A DNA stretch of 64,000 nucleotides from positions 62,001 through 126,000 of the forward strand of contig NZ_JAKSXY010000083.1 of the NCBI RefSeq assembly GCF_022829445.1. Reading direction: 5' to 3'. The stretch is from Methylobacterium sp. J-068 (GTDB lineage Bacteria > Pseudomonadota > Alphaproteobacteria > Rhizobiales > Beijerinckiaceae). Under the pieces are notes generated by a model, which worked only from the letters and a program-made list of their open reading frames with translations, made no database searches and was not told the origin of the DNA. Positions 1-7,741 of the stretch are shown one piece after another; within the stretch, counting starts at the first letter, position 1, and every line of letters starts with the position of its first letter. Both the position numbers and the translations under genes were made by a program.

Positions 1-336
1 GGTTATTCCCGCGCCGTGGTGCAGGACGGCTTCGTGTTCGTCGCCGGAACCACGGGCTACGATTACGCCACGATGACGATGCCGGATTCTGCCGCCGAGC
101 AGGCGGAGGCCTGCTGGCGCACGATCGCGGCCGTTCTGACCGACGCGGGGGCCGCCCTCGCCGATATCGTGCGGGCGACCTACTACGTCACCGATCGCGC
201 GGAGGCCGAGGCGGTGCTCGCCGTCTGTGGCCGGGTGCTCGCCCAAATCCGGCCGGCCGCCACCGTCGTCATCGTCGCCGGGCTGCTGCGGCCCGAGATG
301 AAGGTCGAGATCGAGGTCACCGCCAGACGGCCATAG
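1..336 (+). CDS. RidA (YjgF/YER057c/UK114) family protein, 5' end outside window
   Basis: The reading frame is open from base 1 and begins GYSRAVVQDG, which is typical of the N-terminal strand of RidA proteins, so the true start lies left of the window; the GTG at 16 is internal. The 111 visible residues end EMKVEIEVTARRP, the usual RidA C-terminus (family length about 115-150). RidA proteins deaminate reactive enamine/imine intermediates made by PLP enzymes; members of this subfamily vary, so the substrate is unknown. The next gene starts 15 bases downstream on the same strand, suggesting co-transcription. Confidence 0.85.
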   Translation, partial: GYSRAVVQDGFVFVAGTTGYDYATMTMPDSAAEQAEACWRTIAAVLTDAGAALADIVRATYYVTDRAEAEAVLAVCGRVLAQIRPAATVVIVAGLLRPEMKVEIEVTARRP

Positions 337-351
337 GAGAGGGTTCGGCAT

Positions 352-1275
352 TTGGGCGCACGCCTCATCGCACTGACCGGGGCCACCGGCTTCATCGGCC
401 GCCACCTCCTGCACAGCCTGTCCCGGCGGGGATACCGCGTGCGGGTCTTGCTGCGGCGGCCGGTGGAGGTTCCGGAAGGCGCCAGCAGCGCGGTCGTGGG
501 CGACCTGACGCGCCCGATGAACATGGCAGCGGCCCTGGCCGGCGTCGATGCCGTGGTGCATTCCGCCGGCCTCGCCCAGACGATGTCGGGCACGCCGGGA
601 GACGATTTCCGCGCGTCGAACACCGAGGCGACCCTGCGCCTCGCCGAAGCGGCGGCGCGGGCGCGCGTGCAGCGCTTCGTCTTCCTGTCCTCGATCCGGG
701 CTCAGACCGGAATCTCGGCGCCCGGCATCGTCACCGAGGCCGATTCGCCGAAGCCGACCGATGCCTATGGCCACTCCAAGCTGGCCGCCGAGCGGGCCCT
801 GGCGGGGACGGGGCTCGATTGGGTCGCGCTGCGCCCGGCACTGGTCTACGGCACGGGTGCCAGGGGCAACGTCGCGACCCTGATGCAGTGGGCGCGCTCG
901 GGCGCGCCGCTGCCGTTCGGCGCCCTCACGGCGCGGCGCTCGCTGGTCTCGGTGGAGAGCCTCGGTGAGGCCGTCGCCATTGCGCTCGACGCGCCCGGTC
1001 CCCTGCGGCGTCCGCTCGTGGTCGCGGAGCCCGACGCCCTGACCATCCCGGACATGATCGCGGCGCTGCGTGCGGGTCTCGGACGCGGACCCGGCCTGCT
1101 TCCGGTCCCGCGTTCGCTGCTCGGTCTCGCCTGCCGCCTGACGGGTCGCGCGGATGCCTTCGAGCGCCTTTCCACCAGCCTCGTCGTCCGCGCGGACGGG
1201 CTCATCGCGCTCGGCTGGGTGCCGGCTTCCGACGCGCGCGCGGGCCTGACACGGTTCGCCGCGCACGGCCCATAG
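352..1275 (+). CDS. NAD-dependent epimerase/dehydratase (extended SDR)
   Basis: A 307-residue protein with TTG start preceded by GGAGAG. The N-terminus has the Rossmann glycine motif TGATGFIGRHL (residues 9-19), a DLTRP segment for the adenine pocket, and the SDR catalytic pair in DAYGHSKLAAE (Tyr and Lys), with the Ser in the FLSSIRA segment. Length and motifs match extended SDRs acting on nucleotide sugars or similar substrates; NDUFA9-like SDRs look much the same. The substrate cannot be told from sequence. It follows the RidA gene closely, and the two may be an operon. Confidence 0.85.
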   Translation: MGARLIALTGATGFIGRHLLHSLSRRGYRVRVLLRRPVEVPEGASSAVVGDLTRPMNMAAALAGVDAVVHSAGLAQTMSGTPGDDFRASNTEATLRLAEAAARARVQRFVFLSSIRAQTGISAPGIVTEADSPKPTDAYGHSKLAAERALAGTGLDWVALRPALVYGTGARGNVATLMQWARSGAPLPFGALTARRSLVSVESLGEAVAIALDAPGPLRRPLVVAEPDALTIPDMIAALRAGLGRGPGLLPVPRSLLGLACRLTGRADAFERLSTSLVVRADGLIALGWVPASDARAGLTRFAAHGP

Positions 1276-1286
1276 ACACGGCGCAT

Positions 1287-1313
1287 GAAAAAGGCCCGGC
1301 TGCATGCCGGGCC
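1287..1313 (-). terminator. Rho-independent terminator of the small secreted protein gene at 1340
   Basis: An 8-bp perfect stem GGCCCGGC/GCCGGGCC (1293-1300 with 1306-1313) closes a 5-base loop. Read on the minus strand it is followed by TTTTT, so it terminates the leftward gene whose stop is at 1340. It may also stop rightward transcripts from the epimerase gene. Confidence 0.8.
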
Positions 1314-1339
1314 CCGTCGCTCAGCCGTTGCGGGCGCGA

Positions 1340-1675
1340 TCAGCGGCGGACGTCGAGGACGTCGCCCGAGCGGCTGTCGAGAACCACGGTGATGTCGTCG
1401 CCGCGCCGATCCGAGCCACGGACGATCATGCGAGGGCCGCGACGATCGACGCCGTCCACATCCACGAGACCTTCGCGACGGGCGATGCGGGCCGCTTCAC
1501 CACGCGACAGCTCGCTGCGCGGCGGACCACGGTCGTCGTAGCCACGGCGATAGCCGGGATCGACCTGAACGCCGCCCGGACCGATGGAGATGCCCTGCGC
1601 GAGGGCCGGCGCGGCGGCGAGACCGAGGCTCAGCCCCACGAGGCCGCCGGCGAGGATAGTCGAACGAAACTGCAC
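1340..1675 (-). CDS. Small secreted protein, PepSY-like
   Basis: A 111-residue protein. The GTG start at 1675 is chosen because AAGGAGG lies about 11 bases upstream; a longer frame to 1741 lacks this. The N-terminus has a Sec signal peptide (basic start, hydrophobic LAGGLVGLSLGLAAAPALA, then AQ). The mature part ends with LSRGEAARIARREGLVDVDGVDRRG and ITVVLDSRSGDVLDV, the helix-plus-strand pattern of a single PepSY-type domain, a periplasmic fold often inhibitory or metal-related. Assignment to PepSY is by pattern and not certain. It has its own terminator and appears monocistronic. Confidence 0.75.
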   Translation of the reverse strand: MQFRSTILAGGLVGLSLGLAAAPALAQGISIGPGGVQVDPGYRRGYDDRGPPRSELSRGEAARIARREGLVDVDGVDRRGPRMIVRGSDRRGDDITVVLDSRSGDVLDVRR

Positions 1676-1787
1676 TGGGTCTTTCCCCTCCTTATGGGTG
1701 CCCCGATCACAAAAAGACGATCCGGTGACCAGAGCCCGCAATCAGCGCCTCAATCGACAAATGTGGGGATTGGTTCCCAAGGACGCG

Positions 1788-2630
1788 TCAGCGGACCGCG
1801 CGCAGGGCCGCCACGACCGCGTCATCGGTCTGGTCGAGATCCGGCGCATCGATGTGCCGGAACCGGGCCTGAATGAGCCCGAAGGCGCCGAAGGCGAAGT
1901 GACCGGCCGCCACGATGGCGAGCAGGAGCCAGCCGTAGGGCTGCGCCCGCAGGGCCGCGAAGGCTCCGGCCAGCCCCTTCACTTCGGCTGAGGCCTGATA
2001 CCAGGCCGCCGCGATGAAGAACCCGCCGATGATCAGGAAGGCGATCCCGCGCGCGGCATAGCCGAACTGGCCGATCGGCTTGGCCCAGCGGCAATGCCCG
2101 GCGTCGAGTTTCAGGCGGTCCGTGACGTCGCCCCTGAAGGCCTTCACCAGGAAGGCGCCGCCGCCGCCGATGACGCAGAGGCCGATGAACCCGACGAGCC
2201 AGAGGCCGAACGGCTTGGCCAGGAGCCACGCCGTCCAGTCCTGGGCCGCGTCGCCGCCGTTTCGTCCCAGTCCGAGCGCGAGGCTGCCGGCCGTGATCGC
2301 GAGGCCGGTATAGATCGCCGCGCTGAGAAGGTGGGCGATCCGCACGACGGCGCCCTTCAGGGACGTTCCACGCCGGTCCGCGTCGGTCACGCCCTCGATC
2401 AGGCGCCAGGCCGCGAAACCCAGCAGGCCGAGCGCGATCAGTCCGACGAGGACCGCGCCGAACGGTCCCGCCAGGACCCAGCGGATCGCGCTCTCGCTGT
2501 CGCCGGCGCGACCGCCCCGACCGATGGCGGCCAGGAGCGCCAGACCACCGACGAGACAATAGACGACGCCGCGGGCGCCGTAGCCGAACCGGGCGAGGCG
2601 CTCGATCGTGTTGTGTCCGAGCTTGAGCAA
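1788..2630 (-). CDS. DUF1206 family membrane protein
   Basis: A 280-residue inner-membrane protein with TTG start. It has about six hydrophobic segments arranged as three two-helix repeats, each beginning with an aromatic/glycine motif (RFGYGARGVVYCLVG, RIAHLLSAAIYTGLA, QFGYAARGIAFLIIG). That triple repeat and the length are hallmarks of DUF1206. The biochemical role of the family is unknown. The upstream gene at 2655-3056 is co-directional with a 24-base gap, so the two may be co-transcribed. Confidence 0.8.
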   Translation of the reverse strand: MLKLGHNTIERLARFGYGARGVVYCLVGGLALLAAIGRGGRAGDSESAIRWVLAGPFGAVLVGLIALGLLGFAAWRLIEGVTDADRRGTSLKGAVVRIAHLLSAAIYTGLAITAGSLALGLGRNGGDAAQDWTAWLLAKPFGLWLVGFIGLCVIGGGGAFLVKAFRGDVTDRLKLDAGHCRWAKPIGQFGYAARGIAFLIIGGFFIAAAWYQASAEVKGLAGAFAALRAQPYGWLLLAIVAAGHFAFGAFGLIQARFRHIDAPDLDQTDDAVVAALRAVR

Positions 2631-2654
2631 GGCGTTTCCCGGGAGGCCGCGACG

Positions 2655-3056
2655 TTATCCGTCGGAGGAACGCGCGGCCTTGCCGGAAAGTGCCACGTAG
2701 AAGCCGAGCCCGTCACCGGCGGGCAGGGTCTGGAGGCGATCGACGAGTCCCTTGCGCTTGGCATCGAGCAGCAGCCGGCCGGCCGGCTGGAACAGGGTCT
2801 CGCCGCCGCCCTCGGGCGGCGGGTCGAGGCGGATCGCCACCGTCTTGCCCTTCCCGAAGCGGCTGCGCTCCAGCATGTCGGCGAGGGAGGCCTCCGCCGT
2901 CGGTCGGTTGACGCCCCGGAGGTCGAGCACGGATTCGGCGTCGGTGAGGCCGAGGGAGCCGCGCAGCTTGGCGGCGTAGAAATCTTCGAAATGGGGCACC
3001 GGGCGGCTCAGTCCTGGCTGGAGACGAAGATGGCGCGCATCGAAACGCGGAGGCAT
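2655..3056 (-). CDS. Hypothetical protein, weakly Smr-like
   Basis: A 133-residue protein I do not firmly recognise. The centre reads SVLDLRGVNRPTAEASLADMLERSRFGKGKTVAIRL and the end LQTLPAGDGLGFYVAL. This resembles the helix/strand order and LDLHG...GxGxxxxxL pattern of Smr (MutS2 C-terminal) domains, but the LDLRG segment has Arg where Smr nucleases usually have His, so nuclease activity is doubtful. A start at the GTG at 2996 (VPHFEDFYA) is also possible. It lies in front of the DUF1206 gene on the same strand. Confidence 0.55.
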   Translation of the reverse strand: MPPRFDARHLRLQPGLSRPVPHFEDFYAAKLRGSLGLTDAESVLDLRGVNRPTAEASLADMLERSRFGKGKTVAIRLDPPPEGGGETLFQPAGRLLLDAKRKGLVDRLQTLPAGDGLGFYVALSGKAARSSDG

Positions 3057-3182
3057 CGTAGACGTCGTCCAGGGCCGCCGACAACGGTGCCCGATGCATG
3101 GAGATCACGCATCGCCGGAGCGAAAGAGTCACGGAGCGCGCGACGCGCGCGCCCCGTGACAGGATCGCCGGGGGAAAACCCC

Positions 3183-4628
3183 TCAGCCGTGGACGAGCAC
3201 GTTCCGGAACTGCCACGGATCGCTGGTGTCGATGTCCTCCGGGAACAGGCCGGGGCGGCCGGTCAGCGGAGTCCAGTCGGTGTAGACGCCGATGACGGGG
3301 CCGAGATAGGGCGTCTGCACTTCGAGGCAGCGGCGGAAATCCATCTCGTCGGCCTCGACGATGCCGGCCTCCGGGTTCTCCAGGGCCCAAACCATGCCGG
3401 CGAGGACCGCCGAGGTCACCTGAAGGCCGGTGGCGTTCTGGTAGGGGGCGATGCGGCGGGTCTCCTCGATGGAGAGCTGCGAGCCGTACCAGTAGGCGTT
3501 CTTGGCGTGGCCGTAGAGGAGCACGCCGAGTTCGTCGATACCGTCCACGATCTCGGTCTCGTCGAGGATGTGGATCGTCTCCTGCACCTTGCCGCCGTTG
3601 CCGAACATCTCGTGCAGGGACAGCACCGCGTCGTTGGCGGGGTGATAGGCGTAGTGGCAGGTCGGCCGATAGGCGGCGCGCGCGCCCTCCAGCACGGTGT
3701 AGTAGTCGGAGATCGACACGGCCTCGTTGTGGGTCACCAGGAAGGCGTATTGCGACTGGGCGGTCGGCGTCCAGGAGCGCACGCGGGTGTCGGCGCCGGG
3801 CTGGAGCAGGTAGATCGCGCAGCGCGACCCCTTCTCCTGCTGGCGGCCGTTCTCGGGCATCCAGGTCTCGTGCGTGCCCCAGCCGAGTTCGGCCGGCTGG
3901 TTGCCCTCGGAAACGAAGCCCTCCACCGACCAGGTGTTGACGAACACGCCCATGGGCTTGGCGGACTTGGCGCGCTGGGTGTCGCGCTCGGCGATGTGGA
4001 CGCCCTTGACGCCGACTTCGCGCATCAGCGCGGCCCAGCCGGCGCGGTCCTTCGGCTCCGGGGTCGTCAGGCCGATGTCACCGGCGATGTCGAGGAGCGC
4101 CTGCTTGACGAACCACGAGACCATGCCGGGATTCGCGCCGCAGCACGACACGGCGGTCGTGCCGCCCGGGCTCGCCGTGCGCGCATCGAGGATCTCTTGG
4201 CGCAGCGCGTAGTTGGTGCGGTCGCCCTGGCTCTTGTGCTTGTCGAAGTAGAAGCCCGGCCAGGGCTCGGCCACCGTGTCGATGTAGAAGGCGCCGAGTT
4301 CGCGGCAGAGTTCCATGATCGCGCGGGAGGACGTGTCGACCGAGAGGTTCACGCAGAAGCCCTGTCCGCCCCCCTCCGTGAGGAGCGGCGTGAGCACGTC
4401 GCGATAGTTTTCCTTCGTCAGGGCGACCTGCTCGAAGCGCAGGCCGTGCTTGTCGGCGAGGGCCTTGTGCGCGTCCGAGGGCTCGATGACGGTGAAGCGG
4501 GCCTTGTCGTATTCGAAGTGACGCTCGATCAGCGGAAGGGTGCCGCGTCCGATGGAGCCGAAGCCGATCATCACGATGGGGCCGGTGATGCGGCCGTGGA
4601 CGGGCCAGGAGATAGCGGCTTCGGTCAT
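3183..4628 (-). CDS. hss: Homospermidine synthase
   Basis: A 481-residue protein matching bacterial homospermidine synthases in length and sequence. The NAD-binding motif IVMIGFGSIGRG is at residues 18-29, and later blocks include DTVAEPWPGFYFD, GANPGMVSWFVKQALL and YQNATGLQVTSAVLAGM. It makes sym-homospermidine from putrescine (two putrescines, or putrescine plus spermidine) with NAD, in the cytoplasm. The start has AAGGAA about 8 bases upstream. odc, which would supply putrescine, lies 1.3 kb away on the same strand, separated by an acetyltransferase gene. Confidence 0.95.
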   Translation of the reverse strand: MTEAAISWPVHGRITGPIVMIGFGSIGRGTLPLIERHFEYDKARFTVIEPSDAHKALADKHGLRFEQVALTKENYRDVLTPLLTEGGGQGFCVNLSVDTSSRAIMELCRELGAFYIDTVAEPWPGFYFDKHKSQGDRTNYALRQEILDARTASPGGTTAVSCCGANPGMVSWFVKQALLDIAGDIGLTTPEPKDRAGWAALMREVGVKGVHIAERDTQRAKSAKPMGVFVNTWSVEGFVSEGNQPAELGWGTHETWMPENGRQQEKGSRCAIYLLQPGADTRVRSWTPTAQSQYAFLVTHNEAVSISDYYTVLEGARAAYRPTCHYAYHPANDAVLSLHEMFGNGGKVQETIHILDETEIVDGIDELGVLLYGHAKNAYWYGSQLSIEETRRIAPYQNATGLQVTSAVLAGMVWALENPEAGIVEADEMDFRRCLEVQTPYLGPVIGVYTDWTPLTGRPGLFPEDIDTSDPWQFRNVLVHG

Positions 4629-4942
4629 GCGTCGGATTCCTTCTCACATTCGCGTCGTGATCGTCGCGAGGCGACCGCACGCCTTAGGCGGCGGACGTGA
4701 CGAACAGGCGACGGGCTCAGTGACGTTTGGCGCCGTCCCGGTCAACCGGAGTGACGCCGATGGGGCATGCGCCGCGAGGCGATCATTACGGAATATTGAA
4801 GGCGCGTATGACGTGCGCGCAGGGCGCAGTCCCACGGACACGCATTGCGACCGCCCGGTACCGCGCCGCTATTGCACTGCAACAGAACAATAGCGATCCC
4901 CTTCGAGGAAGCGTCCGTCCCTCCACGCCACGGACTTCTGCC
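4629..4942. other. Intergenic region upstream of hss
   Basis: About 310 bases without a convincing gene between the hss start and a possible small rightward reading frame at 4943. The hss promoter must lie here; I see no clear -35/-10 pair or strong hairpin. Confidence 0.5.
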
Positions 4943-5119
4943 ATGCTCGCTCTCATCACGTCACGACTCGCCGCTCCCGTCGACGAGCCGATCGATCGCG
5001 ATCCCGGAATCATCACCCTGGCCGCCTCGATGCTGCGCGCCGTGAGCCGCCGTCACGGAGCCGCGTTTCAGCGCCGCTGCGATCTGGCCGCCAAGTCGAA
5101 CCCGCACGCGAACGGCTGA
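4943..5119 (+). CDS. Possible small protein (58 residues)
   Basis: An ATG-started frame of 58 codons whose third positions are strongly G/C, as in neighbouring genes. It contains LALITSRLAAPVDEP and SMLRAVSRRHGAAFQRRCDLAAKS. There is no good Shine-Dalgarno sequence, no signal peptide and no recognised domain. It could be a real basic small protein or a chance frame in GC-rich DNA. Confidence 0.35.
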   Translation: MLALITSRLAAPVDEPIDRDPGIITLAASMLRAVSRRHGAAFQRRCDLAAKSNPHANG

Positions 5120-5143
5120 GCCGCCGCGGCGGCGGCTCGTCAA

Positions 5144-5716
5144 TCAGGCGACGCGTCGTCGTGAATCCGCACCCGCCTCGACCACCGACGCGGGCAGGAT
5201 GTGGGTCGGAATCGACTCGTCCCAGGCTCCGGACGCCCGCAGGGTGCCGCGCGCGCCCGCCAGCGCATCCGGGCGAAGCTCGAGGCCGAGGAAGCGCTCG
5301 CGCTCGAACGGGCCGGGCATGAACAGCGTTTCGGTGAGCGCGGACGAGAAGCCGAACCGGGCATAGTAGGGCGCGTCCCCCATCAGCACGACCGCGCCGT
5401 GGCCCAGGATCGCGGCCCGGCGCAGCGCGGACCGCATCAGCGTGGCGCCGAGACCGAGCCCCTGGATCGCCGGATCGACGGCCAGCGGTCCGAGCAACAA
5501 AGCGGGCCGGCGCGCGCCGGCCTCGACATGCCACAGGCGGACGGTGCCGACCACGCGGTCCTCGCGCTCGGCAACGAGAGCCAGACCCTCGGCCGGAAGC
5601 CGTCCCTCGCGCAGGCGCTCGGACGTCTTCAGGCGGCGCGCCTCGCCGAGGCAGGCGTCGAGGAGGTGTTCGCGGGCGACGACGTCCCCCGGCTTCTCGT
5701 CACGAATCTGGACCAA
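5144..5716 (-). CDS. GNAT family N-acetyltransferase (YhbS-like)
   Basis: A 190-residue protein with a TTG start preceded by GGAAGGG. It has the acetyl-CoA binding motif LGPLAVDPAIQGLGLGATLMRSAL (Q-x-x-G-x-G/A type), then VVLMGDAPYYARFGF, the signature segment of the YhbS-like branch of GNAT enzymes. These acetylate amino groups of small molecules or proteins; the substrate is unknown. It lies between odc and hss on the same strand, so a polyamine substrate is conceivable but unproven. Confidence 0.85.
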   Translation of the reverse strand: MVQIRDEKPGDVVAREHLLDACLGEARRLKTSERLREGRLPAEGLALVAEREDRVVGTVRLWHVEAGARRPALLLGPLAVDPAIQGLGLGATLMRSALRRAAILGHGAVVLMGDAPYYARFGFSSALTETLFMPGPFERERFLGLELRPDALAGARGTLRASGAWDESIPTHILPASVVEAGADSRRRVA

Positions 5717-5896
5717 GGCGGCACCCTTCCCGGCAAGTGGTCCGGCACGAGGGCCGGCAGGTGGGCAGGCGACGAGACGATCCGGGCGACGCCGGCCGAG
5801 GGCCGGCGATGCGCGCGGGGCGAGGGTAGGGCGTTGCGAGCACCGGGCCGTCTCCGTGGAGGACGTCCGGTGCTCGCGTCAGCATCGTGCGCGGAT

Positions 5897-7063
5897 TCAG
5901 ATGACGTATTGCTGAAGGGGCGGGAAGCCGTTGAACGCCACCGCCGCGTAGGTGGTGGTGTAGGCGCCGGTCCCCTCGATCAGCACCTTGTCGCCGATGG
6001 AGAGCGACACGGGCAGCGGGTAGGGCACACGCTCGTAGAGCACGTCGGCCGAATCGCAGGTCGGGCCGGCGAGCACACAGGGGGCCATGCGGTCCTCGTC
6101 GTGGTCGGTGCGGATCGCGTAGCGGATCGACTCGTCCATGGTCTCGGCGAGACCGCCGAACTTGCCGATGTCGAGATAGACCCAGCGCACCTCGTCCTCG
6201 GCATCGGATTTGCGCGACACCAGCACAACCTCGGCCTCGATCATGCCGGCGTTGCCGACCATGCCGCGCCCCGGCTCGATGATGGTCTCGGGCAGGTGGT
6301 TGCCGAAATGCTTGGTGAGCGCGCGGAAGATCGCGTCGCCGTAGGATTCCACGCCCGGCACCGCCTTCAGGTACTTGGTGGGAAAGCCGCCGCCGAGATT
6401 GACCATCTGCAGGCTGATGCCGCGCTGGGCGCATTCCGCGAAGATCATGGCGGCGGAGGCGAGCGCCCCGTCCCAGGCGCCGGTGTTGCCCTGCTGCGAG
6501 CCGACATGGAACGAGACGCCATAGGCGGTCAGGCCCTGGCGATAGGCGTGCTCCAGCACGTCCACCGCCATCTCCGGCACGCAGCCGAACTTGCGCGAGA
6601 GCGGCCACTCGGCGCCGGCCCCGTCGCAGAGGATGCGGCAGAACACCTGCACGTCCGACGCCGCGACACCGGCCGCCTCCGAAGCGCGGGCGATCTTCTC
6701 GACCTCGGCCTGGCAATCGACGGCGAAGAGACGCACGCCGAGCTTGAGCGCGCGGGTGATGCAGCGCTCCTTCTTGATCGTGTTGCCGAAGGAGACGCGG
6801 TCGGCGCTGGCGCCGGCCGCGAGGGCCATCTCGACCTCGACCACGGAGGCCGTGTCGAAGCAGGAGCCCATCTCGGCGAGGAGACGCAGCACCTCCGGCG
6901 CCGGGTTCGCCTTCACGGCGTAGAATACGCGGGTGTCGGGCAGCGCGCGACTGAACGCCGTGTAGTTGTCGCGCACGACCTCGAGGTCGAGCACCATCAC
7001 GGGGCCCTCGTCCTGGCCCATGTCGCGGCGCGCGCGCAGGAAATCGCGGATACGATCGGTCAT
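5897..7063 (-). CDS. odc: Ornithine decarboxylase, alanine-racemase-fold (type III) PLP enzyme
   Basis: A 388-residue protein, about the family's usual length. The PLP lysine is K51 in FYAVKANP, with H186 in SFHVGSQ, the EPGR phosphate-binding motif at 263-266, and the cross-subunit catalytic cysteine C336 in GPTCDSAD. It decarboxylates ornithine (some relatives also lysine) to the diamine used by homospermidine synthase, encoded downstream on the same strand. The frame is open to 7417, but the upstream 118 codons do not resemble the family and the conserved protein starts at MTDRIRDF. An unusually long leader precedes it. Confidence 0.92.
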   Translation of the reverse strand: MTDRIRDFLRARRDMGQDEGPVMVLDLEVVRDNYTAFSRALPDTRVFYAVKANPAPEVLRLLAEMGSCFDTASVVEVEMALAAGASADRVSFGNTIKKERCITRALKLGVRLFAVDCQAEVEKIARASEAAGVAASDVQVFCRILCDGAGAEWPLSRKFGCVPEMAVDVLEHAYRQGLTAYGVSFHVGSQQGNTGAWDGALASAAMIFAECAQRGISLQMVNLGGGFPTKYLKAVPGVESYGDAIFRALTKHFGNHLPETIIEPGRGMVGNAGMIEAEVVLVSRKSDAEDEVRWVYLDIGKFGGLAETMDESIRYAIRTDHDEDRMAPCVLAGPTCDSADVLYERVPYPLPVSLSIGDKVLIEGTGAYTTTYAAVAFNGFPPLQQYVI

Positions 7064-7741
7064 GGTCGTTCCAACCCACAGGTTCGCGAGCGCCCTCACG
7101 CGGGGCGCGCTGTCGAATGTCTGGACGACGTGAGCCGTCCGGCGTCTGGGGGCGCTGCGACGCGTCGCGCGGCGTGCTTTGGAGACACGACGTCGAACGC
7201 GGGCGCGAGAGCACCCGGAAGCTGCCTTGGATTGGAAGGGATGACCCCACCGCACGCCGGGCAAAGAGAAACAAGCCTCTTCGGTGCCGGCCTTTGGAGG
7301 GCCGACGAGACCAAAAAAGCCCGTTCGTCGTTGCTTTAAGCTGCGTCCCCCGTGGAGAGCGGGGTTCGCCGGTTTCGCCTCCGGCTGCCGGTTGTTGTCG
7401 GGGTCCGGTGTCGCCACCTGGATGCCGGCCGGGGGGAATCCACCCCTTCGACCATCGATCCTTTAAGACCCCTGGCGGCTGTCCGGCAGTTGGCCGGATG
7501 CCCACCAACCGACACGCGGCCACAGGCACGTGCGAAATTGGGCAAGGCGCATATACGGTCAGGGTGTTCCGGCTACAAGGGAAAATGGCATCTTTCGGGT
7601 CTGCTTTCCCCACAGCCCACCGGGATGTTGCAGAAACGCCGCGCCGGCCCGGCGCCGGCCACCGATCTCCCCTTCCCAAGGCGCGGCGGACGCGCCATCA
7701 AGCGCACGGTTTCTCTCGTGGTCGGACCGGGTCGCAGCCTC
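7064..7741 (-). promoter_or_regulatory. Long leader region of odc, candidate regulatory RNA (speF-like by position)
   Basis: No gene is supported in these 678 bases between the divergent odc and glucan-protein genes. On the minus strand a sigma70-like pair TTGTAG (7573-7578) and TATATG (7550-7555) with 17-bp spacing would give a leader of about 480 bases. The leader contains a TTTTTT run (7313-7318) and a hairpin with arms AGCGC-CCC/GGG-GCGCT (7089-7111) close to the odc start. Alphaproteobacterial ornithine decarboxylase genes are known to carry the speF leader motif; I infer this from position and could not align to the model. Confidence 0.45.

Noticed and set aside
2094..4700. An 868-codon open frame on the plus strand
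   Set aside because: It lies opposite hss and the DUF1206 and Smr-like genes. Long antisense frames arise from GC-rich codons; the translation has no domain pattern and is dominated by Arg, Gly, Val and Ala.
5201..7339. A 712-codon frame on the plus strand and a 659-codon frame on the minus strand over odc
   Set aside because: Both are shadows of odc and the GNAT gene; only the odc frame carries PLP and catalytic-residue motifs.
7064..7417. An N-terminal extension of the odc protein
   Set aside because: The frame is open to 7417, but these 118 codons have no similarity pattern to the family and fall in the probable RNA leader.
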